Assembly: GCA_042096155.1 (NCBI GenBank)
Contig: JBELMC010000072.1
Coordinates: 1-13,478, forward strand
Length of the DNA: 13,478 nucleotides
Direction: 5' to 3'
Source of the DNA: Dinoroseobacter sp042096155
GTDB lineage: Bacteria; Pseudomonadota; Alphaproteobacteria; Rhodobacterales; Rhodobacteraceae
Below, one piece after another: positions 1-6,278 of the stretch (position 1 is its first letter; each line of letters starts with the position of its first letter). The notes beneath the pieces were generated by a model. That model saw only the letters and a program-made list of their open reading frames with translations. It did no database searches and was not told the origin of the DNA. The position numbers and the translations under genes were made by a program.

Positions 1-187
1 TATCGGTGGGCATCGTGCGGGATCGGAACTTTGCGCCCCTTGTGAGGCGGGATGCAGGGCGTGATCGCTTTTTCTTGATGGGCTTCACGATACCAGTTCG
101 CATCATAGTCGCGATCCGCGAGCATGTGTTTGGCTGGTGGCAAGCTGTCCAATAAGGCCTGCGCGCCGATGTAGTCGCTGCGCTGGG
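1..187 (-). pseudogene. IS5-family (IS427-like) transposase fragment, runs off the left edge
   Basis: Read on the minus strand, this stretch is one open frame. It contains RSDYIGAQALLDSLPPAKH, then LADRDYDANWYREA, then CIPPHKGRKVPIPHD. This is the familiar core of IS427-type IS5-family DDE transposases: an SDY-GA-LLD block, the Asp-containing (D/R)-YDA-W block that carries the second catalytic aspartate, and the CIPP..RK-PIPHD block. The catalytic glutamate block (normally IE..FGRLKDWRR) would lie beyond the left edge, so the continuation cannot be judged. The upstream end of the frame is lost at about 183-190, where plus-strand IS3-type coding sequence takes over. The piece is therefore a truncated remnant. 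Family assignment is by recognition of motifs; the exact junction is uncertain by about 20 bp. Confidence 0.75.
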
Positions 188-189
188 TG

Positions 190-354
190 AGCCGACGGAA
201 GGCCTAGATGGCCATCTTCGAACACATCAATGGCTTTTACAGTCCGGGTCACCGTCACTCAGCACTGGGCTGGAAAAGCCACGTCGCATTCGAAAGAAAA
301 GTGGCCCAAACGAGCACTGGGAGCGGCACGAAAGCGGGACAGGTCCAGCGCTAG
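190..354 (+). pseudogene. IS3-family orfB (transposase) C-terminal remnant
   Basis: The plus-strand frame reads SRRKA, an in-frame TAG at 205-207, then MAIFEHINGFY, RHSALGWKS and VAFERKVA. This is the very characteristic C-terminal tail of IS3-family OrfB, normally (E)MAIFE-INGFYNPRRRHSALG-KSP-AFE. The catalytic D,D,E core is missing, and the TAG replaces what is usually a Glu codon, so the copy is dead. The usual stop after KVA also seems to be lost (CAA instead of TAA, my inference), so the frame runs through the IS end to a TAG at 352-354. That overlaps the fliP stop in the palindrome CTAG. Its left side is replaced by the IS5-type fragment. Confidence 0.8.
323..347 (+). repeat. Probable right terminal end of the IS3-family remnant
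   Basis: Just after the usual OrfB end comes the stretch ggcacgaaagcgggacaggt followed by cca. Read outward-in on the minus strand it starts TGGACCTGTCCCGCTTTC, the style of an IS3-family terminal inverted repeat that begins with TG. Placing the tip at 347 leaves only gcg before the fliP stop codon. The matching left end of this copy is outside the window or lost, so the repeat cannot be paired with certainty. Confidence 0.5.
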
Positions 355-1088
355 AAGTAACTTTGCAAAAGCGCTTCGGACACCAACGACCAACCATCTG
401 CAACGACGAAGAATGCCAGTTTGAAGGGAAGCGAGACCACTGCTGGAGGGACCATCATCATCCCCATCGACATCAATATCGCAGCCACCACGAGATCGAT
501 GATCAAGAAGGGCAGGAAAATAAGGAAGCCAACTTGAAACGCTCGTTCAATCTCGCTGAGTAAGAAGGAAGGCACAAGTATGGACAGTGGGACTTGTTTT
601 GTAGGGCCTTCGAGTGCACCCGTGCTGACACGCAGTTCGAGTAGTCGCGCAACAGTGTCCGGGTCGGTTCTATTTTGCATGAATACTCGGAACGGTTCCA
701 TTGCTGTGGGAAGTGCAGTTTCGACTGACATCGTGCCTTCTGACAGCGGCTTTAATCCCTCACTCCAAGCAGCCTGAAACACTGGATCCATTACAAAGTA
801 AGTTAGGAATAGGGCCAAGCTGACAATCAACATGTTCGGCGGCGATTGTTGGAGCCCAATACCTTGTCGCAGAATAGACAAGACCGTCACAATGAACGGA
901 AAACACGTCAGCATGATTGCGAGTCCTGGTGCGATGCTGAGTACGGTAAGGAGTGCAATCAGCTGCAGACTGCGCGCTGTTAGGGTGTTCTCATCTGGCA
1001 GGCTGAGTGATATGTCCTGAGCACTTAACCCGCTCGGTACGAAAAGGATCAACATCACCGCAAAAAGTACGGTGTACTTACTTTTCAT
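351..1088 (-). CDS. fliP: FliP, flagellar type III export gate protein
   Basis: FliP builds the FliP5-FliQ4-FliR1 core channel through which flagellar axial proteins leave the cytoplasm. The 245-residue product matches the usual FliP length. It begins with a cleavable-type signal sequence (residues 1-23, ending GLSAQ), typical of FliP. Then follow hydrophobic segments at about 40-70 and 86-105, a periplasmic-type loop, and two C-terminal membrane segments at about 185-205 and 222-240. The Met-rich loop MGMMMVPP (208-215) is the FliP gating loop, and FP, SPP and FLLSEI-RAFQVGF are family motifs. A longer open frame extends to 1199, but the ATG at 1088 gives the signal sequence and overlaps the fliN end by 11 bp, so I chose it. 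It is the last gene of the fliF-fliH-fliN-fliP operon. An IS3 end lies 3 bp past its stop; the coding sequence looks intact. Confidence 0.95.
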   Translation of the reverse strand: MKSKYTVLFAVMLILFVPSGLSAQDISLSLPDENTLTARSLQLIALLTVLSIAPGLAIMLTCFPFIVTVLSILRQGIGLQQSPPNMLIVSLALFLTYFVMDPVFQAAWSEGLKPLSEGTMSVETALPTAMEPFRVFMQNRTDPDTVARLLELRVSTGALEGPTKQVPLSILVPSFLLSEIERAFQVGFLIFLPFLIIDLVVAAILMSMGMMMVPPAVVSLPFKLAFFVVADGWSLVSEALLQSYF

Positions 1089-1350
1089 TTGCAAGACCGG
1101 GAACATCAGTAAGCCTGACTGCGAGTTGTCGGCTATCTCCGTCACCTGTTTCTTCCAAGATTCCAGTTGCAACGAGTTTGTCGCCGATAAAAATTTCAAC
1201 CGGATCGGTAATTGCGCGATCGAGGGTCAGAACTGAATCTTGTTTTAGAGACATTAGTTGACCAATGGTTGGTCGCGCATGGCCAACGGACACTGTAAGC
1301 TGAACAGGAACGTCCTCGAAGGGAGAATTGTTTGGCGGATTATCCGGCAT
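1078..1350 (-). CDS. fliN: FliN, flagellar motor switch (C-ring) protein
   Basis: FliN forms the lower part of the cytoplasmic C-ring, takes part in rotation switching, and docks FliH with the export ATPase. The product is 90 residues, short as in other FliN proteins that consist almost only of the SpoA (surface presentation of antigens) domain. Visible landmarks are VPVQLTVSVG (14-23), TIGQLMSLKQDSVLTLD (28-44), then DPVEIFIGDKLVATG (49-63), the usual SpoA pattern of D-V-(I)-(N/G)-(K)-(L)-A-G. The start overlaps the 3' end of fliH by 11 bp and the stop overlaps the start of fliP by 11 bp, so the three are probably translationally coupled. The canonical partners FliM and FliG are not in the window. 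Confidence 0.9.
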   Translation of the reverse strand: MPDNPPNNSPFEDVPVQLTVSVGHARPTIGQLMSLKQDSVLTLDRAITDPVEIFIGDKLVATGILEETGDGDSRQLAVRLTDVPGLANEK

Positions 1351-1939
1351 GAAGGGCCTCGCTTGTGCCTAGGTGTGTGTGAGAAAAAAAGATTGGCCCC
1401 AGAAGGTCTGAAATCTGGGCTTCAAGGTCTGACATATCGACCTTACCTTCCTCGTCACCGATTTTCAGTTTGACTTGCCCAGAATGTAGCGTGGTCTCGG
1501 GTACAAGTTCCAAGTCCAACGACGAATTAAGCCCTTTTAAATCTTCAAGTACTTCACTGTCTTCTGGTGAACAATAAAGTTGAATTCGAGGTGTATTGTA
1601 GTTTTGTGCCAATGGTTCCAGCACCGACCATACGTTTTCTTTGAGAGCCGTTTGGGAGCTCATTGGAAGTAACTTTGATAAGAGAGCTTCTACAAAGGGC
1701 AGCAGAGATGCAGTGACTTGGTTACGCGCTTCGTGAAAGGTAAATGAGAGCTCTTGGAGATTGCGCGCGAACTCTGCCGAAATATGTTCCCGTTCTTGAG
1801 CAGCAGACGCGATTGCATCATCCCAACCCGCCTTGTAGCCCGCCTCATAACCCTGCATCGGATCCACCGGTTTCATTTCAGGTTCAGCTGGTTTGGCTTG
1901 ATTTATCGCACCAAAGTCTTCAAGAAAATCGAATTTCAT
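1340..1939 (-). CDS. fliH: FliH-like export apparatus protein (ATPase regulator / stator)
   Basis: FliH (FlbE in Caulobacter) binds the FliI ATPase and links it to FliN, delivering export substrates to the gate. The 199-residue product has the FliH signature: a short N-terminal acidic stretch, then a small-residue helix GYEAGYKAGWDDAIA (30-44) in which glycines 30, 34 and 38 recur every four residues (GxxxG repeats), then a long helical region and a C-terminal alpha/beta domain (about 115-180) with VPETTLHSGQVKLKIGDEEG. The frame extends 15 codons further upstream, but the ATG at 1939 forms an ATGA overlap with the fliF stop and reads MKFDFLEDFG, so I prefer it. Sequence conservation in FliH is low. 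The identification rests on the GxxxG helix and on the position between fliF and fliN. No fliI is nearby. Confidence 0.82.
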   Translation of the reverse strand: MKFDFLEDFGAINQAKPAEPEMKPVDPMQGYEAGYKAGWDDAIASAAQEREHISAEFARNLQELSFTFHEARNQVTASLLPFVEALLSKLLPMSSQTALKENVWSVLEPLAQNYNTPRIQLYCSPEDSEVLEDLKGLNSSLDLELVPETTLHSGQVKLKIGDEEGKVDMSDLEAQISDLLGPIFFSHTHLGTSEALHAG

Positions 1940-3708
1940 TGGGACGTTGTTTCCTTCTCTTCGCTCACGTCTGTGTCCAGCCAACCTCTCAGGACCTCCA
2001 GCGCTTCAGCTCTGCGGGAAACAATCAATGAGCGAAGCTTAATGACTGCTTCGTTGGATGATATGGCGTCGCCATCTGTACCCTCTGCAATGACCATTTC
2101 TGGATCAATGAGCTCGGTATCGAGAGTTTCCATTGCTGGAAATTCAAAGGTTTCGTTTGTAGTGCCAGGGCTTTCGATATTTACAACGGTGTTGGAACCG
2201 CCATCAGTCCCATTGGTCACCACGGATGTGATATGTTGTTGGTTGGGTTGATTTGAAAGCGCGCCGTGAATTTCGTTGGTGTGGGTCGAGACGCCCGGAA
2301 CGTTTACGCTATCCCCTTCGAGCCGGACGGGCGTCTCTGTAGGCAATAACGCGACTGGCTTGAGGATCGGTCGAATGACAAACAGTCCCAGAATAAGGGC
2401 AACGGCCGCGAGAACACCAATTTGTATCAGTTTCATGAGATCGAGGCTTGCGAATATGGAGGTCTCGATTGGCTCTGAGAGATCGGTCAGTCTGGCTGAG
2501 CGATCCAGATTCATTGATCGGATGGTAATAATGTCGCCACGGTCTGCATTGAAGCCTACAGCAGAGGCGACGAGTTGTTGTAAAGAATCGAGCTCTTCCT
2601 CCGATCTTTCGGCGTAAACCAATGTGCCGGTGTCATCCTCGGTTTCGATGCCGTTCACGAGGACTGCAACCGAGATTCGTTTGATCGCTCCTGGTGTGCG
2701 CAAGATTTCACGCGTCGTTTCGGATACCTCGAAATTGACAATTTCGCGGGATTCATTTTCGGCACTTTTTTCGCCGGTGCCGCCAGAGTTTCCGGTCGCA
2801 TCACCATCGGGAAGATTGCTTGCAACAGAAACATTACCCGTATTTGACGTTCCGCCTTCGTTCGAACTGGATTTCTCAGTCGATTCGGTGCTGACGATTA
2901 CCCGCTCTTCTGGGTCAAATCGCCTTTCAACTAAGGTTTCATGTTCAGAAACATGCTCGACATTCACTTCGACGACTGCGTTCCCGATGCCAACATGCGC
3001 TTCGATCAGCCTGGTAACATTGCGGCGCAAGGATAAAGCATGATCGTTTGTCGAGCCAAAACCGCTTAGGCCTGTGCCTTCGACCAACATACCTGTGCGC
3101 CCATCAATGATTGTGACGGCATCTGCTTCAAGCCCTGGAACAGCAGATGCGACAAGAAATCTTAGGGCCCGGGCCTGCGCAGTAGATAGTGTTTGCCCAT
3201 TGGGCGTAACGGAAACAGAAGCCGCACTGTCAGATCCTTGTTGAAAAGGACGCGGATTGGCACGCGCAATATGAACCCGAGCCGCACGAATGCCCGGACT
3301 GGCAGATATGGTCCGAGCAAGCTCTCCTTCTTTTGCACGCCAATAAGCGGCATCAAACATTTGTGCCGTCGTTCCAAAACCAGATAGCCCATCCAGCAAT
3401 TCGTAGCCAGCAGCACCGTTTGTGGGCAGGCCTTGGCTGGCCAGGACCATGCGAAGCCGATCCCGCGCGCCAACTTCTACGTAGATTGCGCCGTTTCGAA
3501 CTTCATGCGCCACACCTTGTTGCTCGAGCGCAGCCACAACTTCGCCAGCAGCGGGCGCATCAAGCCCCGAATAAAGAAGGGCCATATCTGGTGCCAAGGT
3601 TGTCCGGGCCGCAAAGAGAATGCCAATGAACATACCGAGGGTCGCAACGCCGATAATGATCTGCTGGCGAAGCGATATTCCTGTCCAAAGCTGCGTCAGT
3701 TGCAACAC
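1936..3708 (-). CDS. fliF: FliF, flagellar MS-ring protein
   Basis: FliF forms the MS ring in the inner membrane, the base on which the export gate and C-ring assemble. The 590-residue product is slightly longer than typical (about 550). Features in order: membrane helix at about 17-35; ring-building domains from 38 with LYSGLD, the AYWRAKEGELARTI block (121-134) and RAARVHIARANPRPF (141-155); a second ring domain to about 400 interrupted by a low-complexity Ser/Gly/Asn stretch (about 278-320) that likely forms the beta-collar loop; a second membrane helix at about 426-446; and a cytoplasmic tail. The last 40 residues (AVIKLRSLIVSRRAEALEVL) look like the FliG-binding helices. The start is GTG at 3706-3708 with GAAGGA 8 nt upstream. 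It overlaps fliH by ATGA. fliG does not follow it, unlike in Caulobacter. Confidence 0.96.
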   Translation of the reverse strand: MLQLTQLWTGISLRQQIIIGVATLGMFIGILFAARTTLAPDMALLYSGLDAPAAGEVVAALEQQGVAHEVRNGAIYVEVGARDRLRMVLASQGLPTNGAAGYELLDGLSGFGTTAQMFDAAYWRAKEGELARTISASPGIRAARVHIARANPRPFQQGSDSAASVSVTPNGQTLSTAQARALRFLVASAVPGLEADAVTIIDGRTGMLVEGTGLSGFGSTNDHALSLRRNVTRLIEAHVGIGNAVVEVNVEHVSEHETLVERRFDPEERVIVSTESTEKSSSNEGGTSNTGNVSVASNLPDGDATGNSGGTGEKSAENESREIVNFEVSETTREILRTPGAIKRISVAVLVNGIETEDDTGTLVYAERSEEELDSLQQLVASAVGFNADRGDIITIRSMNLDRSARLTDLSEPIETSIFASLDLMKLIQIGVLAAVALILGLFVIRPILKPVALLPTETPVRLEGDSVNVPGVSTHTNEIHGALSNQPNQQHITSVVTNGTDGGSNTVVNIESPGTTNETFEFPAMETLDTELIDPEMVIAEGTDGDAISSNEAVIKLRSLIVSRRAEALEVLRGWLDTDVSEEKETTSQ

Positions 3709-3832
3709 TTAGAGAATCCTTCAGTTAGGCCTTCTGGCACGTCATGGATTTCAATTTGGCTGAACCTTATTAACATTCGGTTAGTTCTGTTGGTCTAAGA
3801 CAAAACGCACCGAAGATACCGTTAGGTGCCAC
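3709..3832. promoter_or_regulatory. Divergent intergenic promoter region between fliF and fliL
   Basis: These 124 bp separate the start codons of two divergent operons (fliF-fliH-fliN-fliP leftward, fliL onward rightward), so at least one promoter for each direction should lie here. It contains the fliF ribosome binding site (GAAGGA on the minus strand, about 3717-3722), the fliL site (AGGTG, about 3824-3828), and a CtrA-like motif near the middle. I see no convincing sigma-54 or sigma-28 promoter. The region is more AT-rich than the genes beside it. Confidence 0.6.
3770..3784. promoter_or_regulatory. Putative CtrA-binding site (TTAA-N7-TTAG)
   Basis: The sequence TTAACATTCGGTTAG matches the alphaproteobacterial CtrA consensus TTAA-N7-TTAA at seven of eight defined positions with the exact 7-bp spacing. 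It lies about 49 bp upstream of the fliL start and about 62 bp upstream of the fliF start. CtrA is the established regulator of early flagellar genes in Caulobacter, and roseobacters also require CtrA for motility. From this position one dimer could control both operons. A single near-match in AT-rich intergenic DNA can arise by chance, so this is a candidate only. Confidence 0.4.
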
Positions 3833-4324
3833 ATGACCGACGCGACGACTGAAGTTGAAGATAAACCCAAGAGCTCAAAGAAGCTGTTGATACTCTCCGC
3901 GATCGCGGCTTTGGTTTTGGGCGGGGGGGCGTTCGCCGTCACCTATCTTGGCGTTTTCCAAGGCGGCGCTGATGAAGACGTTGCGACGGTAGATGATCCC
4001 TATTCCGCAAGTCATTCAACCGATTCGATCGCCTTCGTTCCAATGGAACAGTTCGTGGTTTCTTTGCGCCGTGATGCAGAAAATCGCCACCTGATGTTCA
4101 CAGCCCAGCTGGAGGTTTATTCCGATCAGAAGGATGCGGTGATATATTTGATGCCGCGAATCCGCGATGTCTTGAACACCTATTTATCAGCTGTTGAGGC
4201 CAGTTATATCGAACGCCCCGCTGGGCTTATGTATCTTCGCGGACAAATGTTAAGGCGCGTTCAAATTGTGACCGGATCGGACATGATACGAGACCTCCTT
4301 GTTACCGAGTTTGTGTTTAACTAG
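3833..4324 (+). CDS. fliL: FliL, flagellar basal body / stator-associated protein
   Basis: FliL is a single-pass inner-membrane protein that surrounds or supports the MotAB stators and increases motor torque. The 163-residue product has a charged cytoplasmic N-terminus (DKPKSSKK, 10-17), one membrane helix (about 18-41, glycine-rich), a periplasmic linker, and a C-terminal stomatin-like FliL domain (about 60-163). Visible family features are FVPMEQFVVSLRRDAENRHLMFTAQLEV, the IRDVLNTYLS helix, and the ending LLVTEFVFN, which is the usual FliL C-terminus. The ATG has AGGTG just upstream. It is the first gene of the plus-strand operon. In this branch FliL sits with motor genes rather than next to fliM, which fits its stator role. 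Confidence 0.93.
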   Translation: MTDATTEVEDKPKSSKKLLILSAIAALVLGGGAFAVTYLGVFQGGADEDVATVDDPYSASHSTDSIAFVPMEQFVVSLRRDAENRHLMFTAQLEVYSDQKDAVIYLMPRIRDVLNTYLSAVEASYIERPAGLMYLRGQMLRRVQIVTGSDMIRDLLVTEFVFN

Positions 4325-4332
4325 AGGACCTA

Positions 4333-4773
4333 ATGGATCTGATTTCTGATATTTTGCTCGCTTCAGCAGCCCTCGGTGCGATGGTTTATTGTTTCATTCT
4401 GGCACGCCGTTTGAATCAATTGAATGACCTCGACAAAGGTATGGGCGGCGCCATTGCCGTGCTCTCAGTTCAGGTTGACGATATGACAAAAGCGCTTGGC
4501 AAAGCACAAAATAGTGCCGCGCTGTCCCGATCTGACCTTTTGGTTTTAACAGAGCGCTCAGAAAAAGCGGCCCAAAAGCTCGAACTTATCCTCGCCTCGA
4601 TGCATGATATTTCAGAAGTACAAGACCATTACGATCGCGTGGATCAATTCGTTGGATCAAAGCCAAACCCACAGCCAACCCAAGCCGCACCGGAATTCAC
4701 GCAATCAAATAACCCAGCAAAATCTGACAGTCCGACCTGGCGTACGCGACGTTCTGTAAAAGAGGCGGTGTAA
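4333..4773 (+). CDS. DUF6468-like membrane-anchored flagellar cluster protein
   Basis: This 146-residue protein has no assigned biochemical function. It has one N-terminal membrane helix (about 5-24, ILLASAALGAMVYCFILARR), a basic stop-transfer (RRLNQL), and then an all-helical region to about residue 96 with heptad-like spacing (AIAVLSVQVDDMTKALGKA and LLVLTERSEKAAQKLELILASM). The tail from about 110 is Pro/Asn/Gln-rich and probably unstructured, ending basic (RTRRSVKEA). The A-x-x-YC-x-x-L-x-RRL pattern and the place between fliL and motE resemble the DUF6468 family of alphaproteobacterial flagellar clusters; I am fairly but not fully sure of the family name. It begins 8 bp after fliL with AGGA in the gap and ends 2 bp before the next gene. 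A role as an accessory to the stator or basal body is inference from context. Confidence 0.7.
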   Translation: MDLISDILLASAALGAMVYCFILARRLNQLNDLDKGMGGAIAVLSVQVDDMTKALGKAQNSAALSRSDLLVLTERSEKAAQKLELILASMHDISEVQDHYDRVDQFVGSKPNPQPTQAAPEFTQSNNPAKSDSPTWRTRRSVKEAV

Positions 4774-4775
4774 AT

Positions 4776-5366
4776 ATGACGAAAAGCGCCAAAGTTCGAA
4801 AGAAAAGTTCACGCGGCGCAGGTCCGTTACTGATCATGGCCCTGCTCTTTCTGAGCAGTGGAGTCGTGCGCGTCGCCGCAAATTTGACGGACCTTCCGGC
4901 GAATGCAGATGCTGACTTGGAGAACCCTAATTTTGTCGAGCAATGCCAGCAAGAACCTCACATCGCTGAACTCCTCGAACATATCAAGACCCGCCAAGCA
5001 AGTTTAGCGGTGCAAGATCGCGAAATTGAGGATCGCATGCATGCGCTTCATATCGCCGAGGAAGAGCTGCAAAAGACTCTGGAAATTGTAGAAGCCGCAG
5101 AAGCTAAATTGCAAGATAGTTTATCTCTGGCCGCCAAGGCTATGAACGAAGATTTATCCAGTCTTATCGCTGTTTATGAAAATATGAAACCCGCCGATGC
5201 CGCAGCATTGTTTGTGTCAATGCCACCGGAATTCGCGGCTGGGTTTTTGGCCTCTATGCGATCCGAGGTCGCTGCCGAAATTATGGCCGCACTGCCGCCC
5301 GAGTTTGCATATGGAATTAGTGTTTTTATCGCTGGCCGTAATGCGGGATTACTGGGATCAGAATGA
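4776..5366 (+). CDS. motE: MotE-like periplasmic motility chaperone (MgtE N-terminal-like domain)
   Basis: The 196-residue product has a basic N-terminus (KSAKVRKKSSRG), a membrane/signal segment (about 15-36), a coiled coil (about 65-120, with ASLAVQDREIEDRMHALHIAEEEL starting near 70; quoted in part as heptads of Leu/Ala/Ile), and a C-terminal alpha-helical domain resembling the MgtE intracellular N-domain (about 130-190: YENMKPADAAALFVSMPPEF, then LASMRSEVAAEIMAALPP). In Sinorhizobium, MotE of this architecture is a periplasmic chaperone that stabilises MotC. Rhodobacterales commonly carry such a gene just before motA. The order motE-motA here supports a stator role. The frame ends 42 bp before motA. 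Which protein it serves is unknown; the downstream 702-residue secreted protein is an attractive candidate. Confidence 0.82.
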   Translation: MTKSAKVRKKSSRGAGPLLIMALLFLSSGVVRVAANLTDLPANADADLENPNFVEQCQQEPHIAELLEHIKTRQASLAVQDREIEDRMHALHIAEEELQKTLEIVEAAEAKLQDSLSLAAKAMNEDLSSLIAVYENMKPADAAALFVSMPPEFAAGFLASMRSEVAAEIMAALPPEFAYGISVFIAGRNAGLLGSE

Positions 5367-5408
5367 AAAACACCCACAAATACCGCGTGGCATAGAGGAT
5401 ATCTAAAT

Positions 5409-6278
5409 ATGATCGGAATTGTTGGGATCGCAATGATTTTTGTGATGGTTTTCGGCGGATACCTAGCGGCGGGCGGTAAAATGGGTATCATCCTAAAATC
5501 ACTACCTTTCGAAATGATCATGATCGGTGGTGCTGCGGTCGGCGCTTTCTTCATTAGCAGCGATTTAGGCGGAATTAAGCATACGGTTAAAGACATTGGT
5601 AAGGTATTTAAAGGACACAAATGGAAAGAAGAAGACTATAAAGACCTTTTATGTCTTTTGTTCCAATTGATACGGCTCGCTCGAAAAAATCCAGTCGCAC
5701 TTGAAGAGCATATCGAAACACCCGCAGACTCAAAAATATTTTCAATTTATCCGAAGATCGTTGAAGATAGCGAGGCAACCAATCTTATTTGCGATACTTT
5801 ACGCAGTGCCTCCATGAATTATGACGATCCCAACCAAGTCGAAGAGGTATTAACCCGGAGACTCGACGCGCATCTCAAACATTCGTTGCACTCTAGTCAT
5901 TCGCTTCAGACCATCGCTGACGGCCTACCTGCGCTTGGCATCGTTGCAGCAGTTCTAGGTGTCATTAAAACAATGGGCTCTATCGATCAGCCTCCCGAAA
6001 TTCTTGGAAAACTTATAGGCGGGGCCCTTGTCGGCACATTTTTGGGTGTTTTTCTGGCCTATGGTCTTGTTGGACCCTTCGCAACAAAGATAAAAGGCGT
6101 CGTTGAAGAGGATGCAAACTTCTACACCCTGATTAGGGATGTCCTTGTTGCCAATCTTTTTCAACACTCTGTAAATAATTGTATTGAAGTTGGGCGTCAA
6201 AATACCCCGCAACATATACGCCCAAGTTTTTCAGATTTAGAAAAAGCGCTTAAAGAAGTCAGGCAAGACGCAGCATGA
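5409..6278 (+). CDS. motA: MotA, flagellar stator subunit
   Basis: MotA forms the pentamer that, with a MotB dimer, conducts ions and pushes FliG to turn the rotor. The 289-residue product matches MotA length. It has four membrane helices: about 2-20, 33-51, 172-190 and 203-222. The two mechanistic prolines are present: P174 in DGLPALGIVAAVLGVIKTMG and P223 in GLVGPFATKIKG, matching Escherichia coli P173 and P222. The cytoplasmic loop holds LIRLARKNPVALEEHIE (87-103), whose Arg and Glu residues occupy the place of the FliG-contacting R90/E98 pair. The start has GAGGAT upstream. Its stop overlaps the start of the next gene as ATGA, so the two are translationally coupled. MotB, the obligate partner and often the next gene, is absent here. 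Confidence 0.96.
   Translation: MIGIVGIAMIFVMVFGGYLAAGGKMGIILKSLPFEMIMIGGAAVGAFFISSDLGGIKHTVKDIGKVFKGHKWKEEDYKDLLCLLFQLIRLARKNPVALEEHIETPADSKIFSIYPKIVEDSEATNLICDTLRSASMNYDDPNQVEEVLTRRLDAHLKHSLHSSHSLQTIADGLPALGIVAAVLGVIKTMGSIDQPPEILGKLIGGALVGTFLGVFLAYGLVGPFATKIKGVVEEDANFYTLIRDVLVANLFQHSVNNCIEVGRQNTPQHIRPSFSDLEKALKEVRQDAA

Noticed and set aside
1089..1199. Upstream extension of the fliP frame to an ATG at 1199
   Set aside because: It lies entirely inside fliN on the same strand, and the ATG at 1088 gives a proper signal peptide and the usual FliP length.
1940..1984. Longer start for fliH at 1984
   Set aside because: It would overlap the fliF coding end by 49 bp and adds a basic stretch unlike FliH; the ATGA-coupled start at 1939 is more likely.
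1936..3708. Several open frames of 60-165 codons antisense to fliF and fliH
   Set aside because: They run opposite to strongly conserved coding sequence and have no motifs, ribosome binding sites or plausible products.
3737..3760. TGGCAC resembling a sigma-54 -24 element in the fliF-fliL region
   Set aside because: The -12 half (TTGC) is absent at the required distance; the bases there read TGGA. No sigma-54 promoter is claimed.
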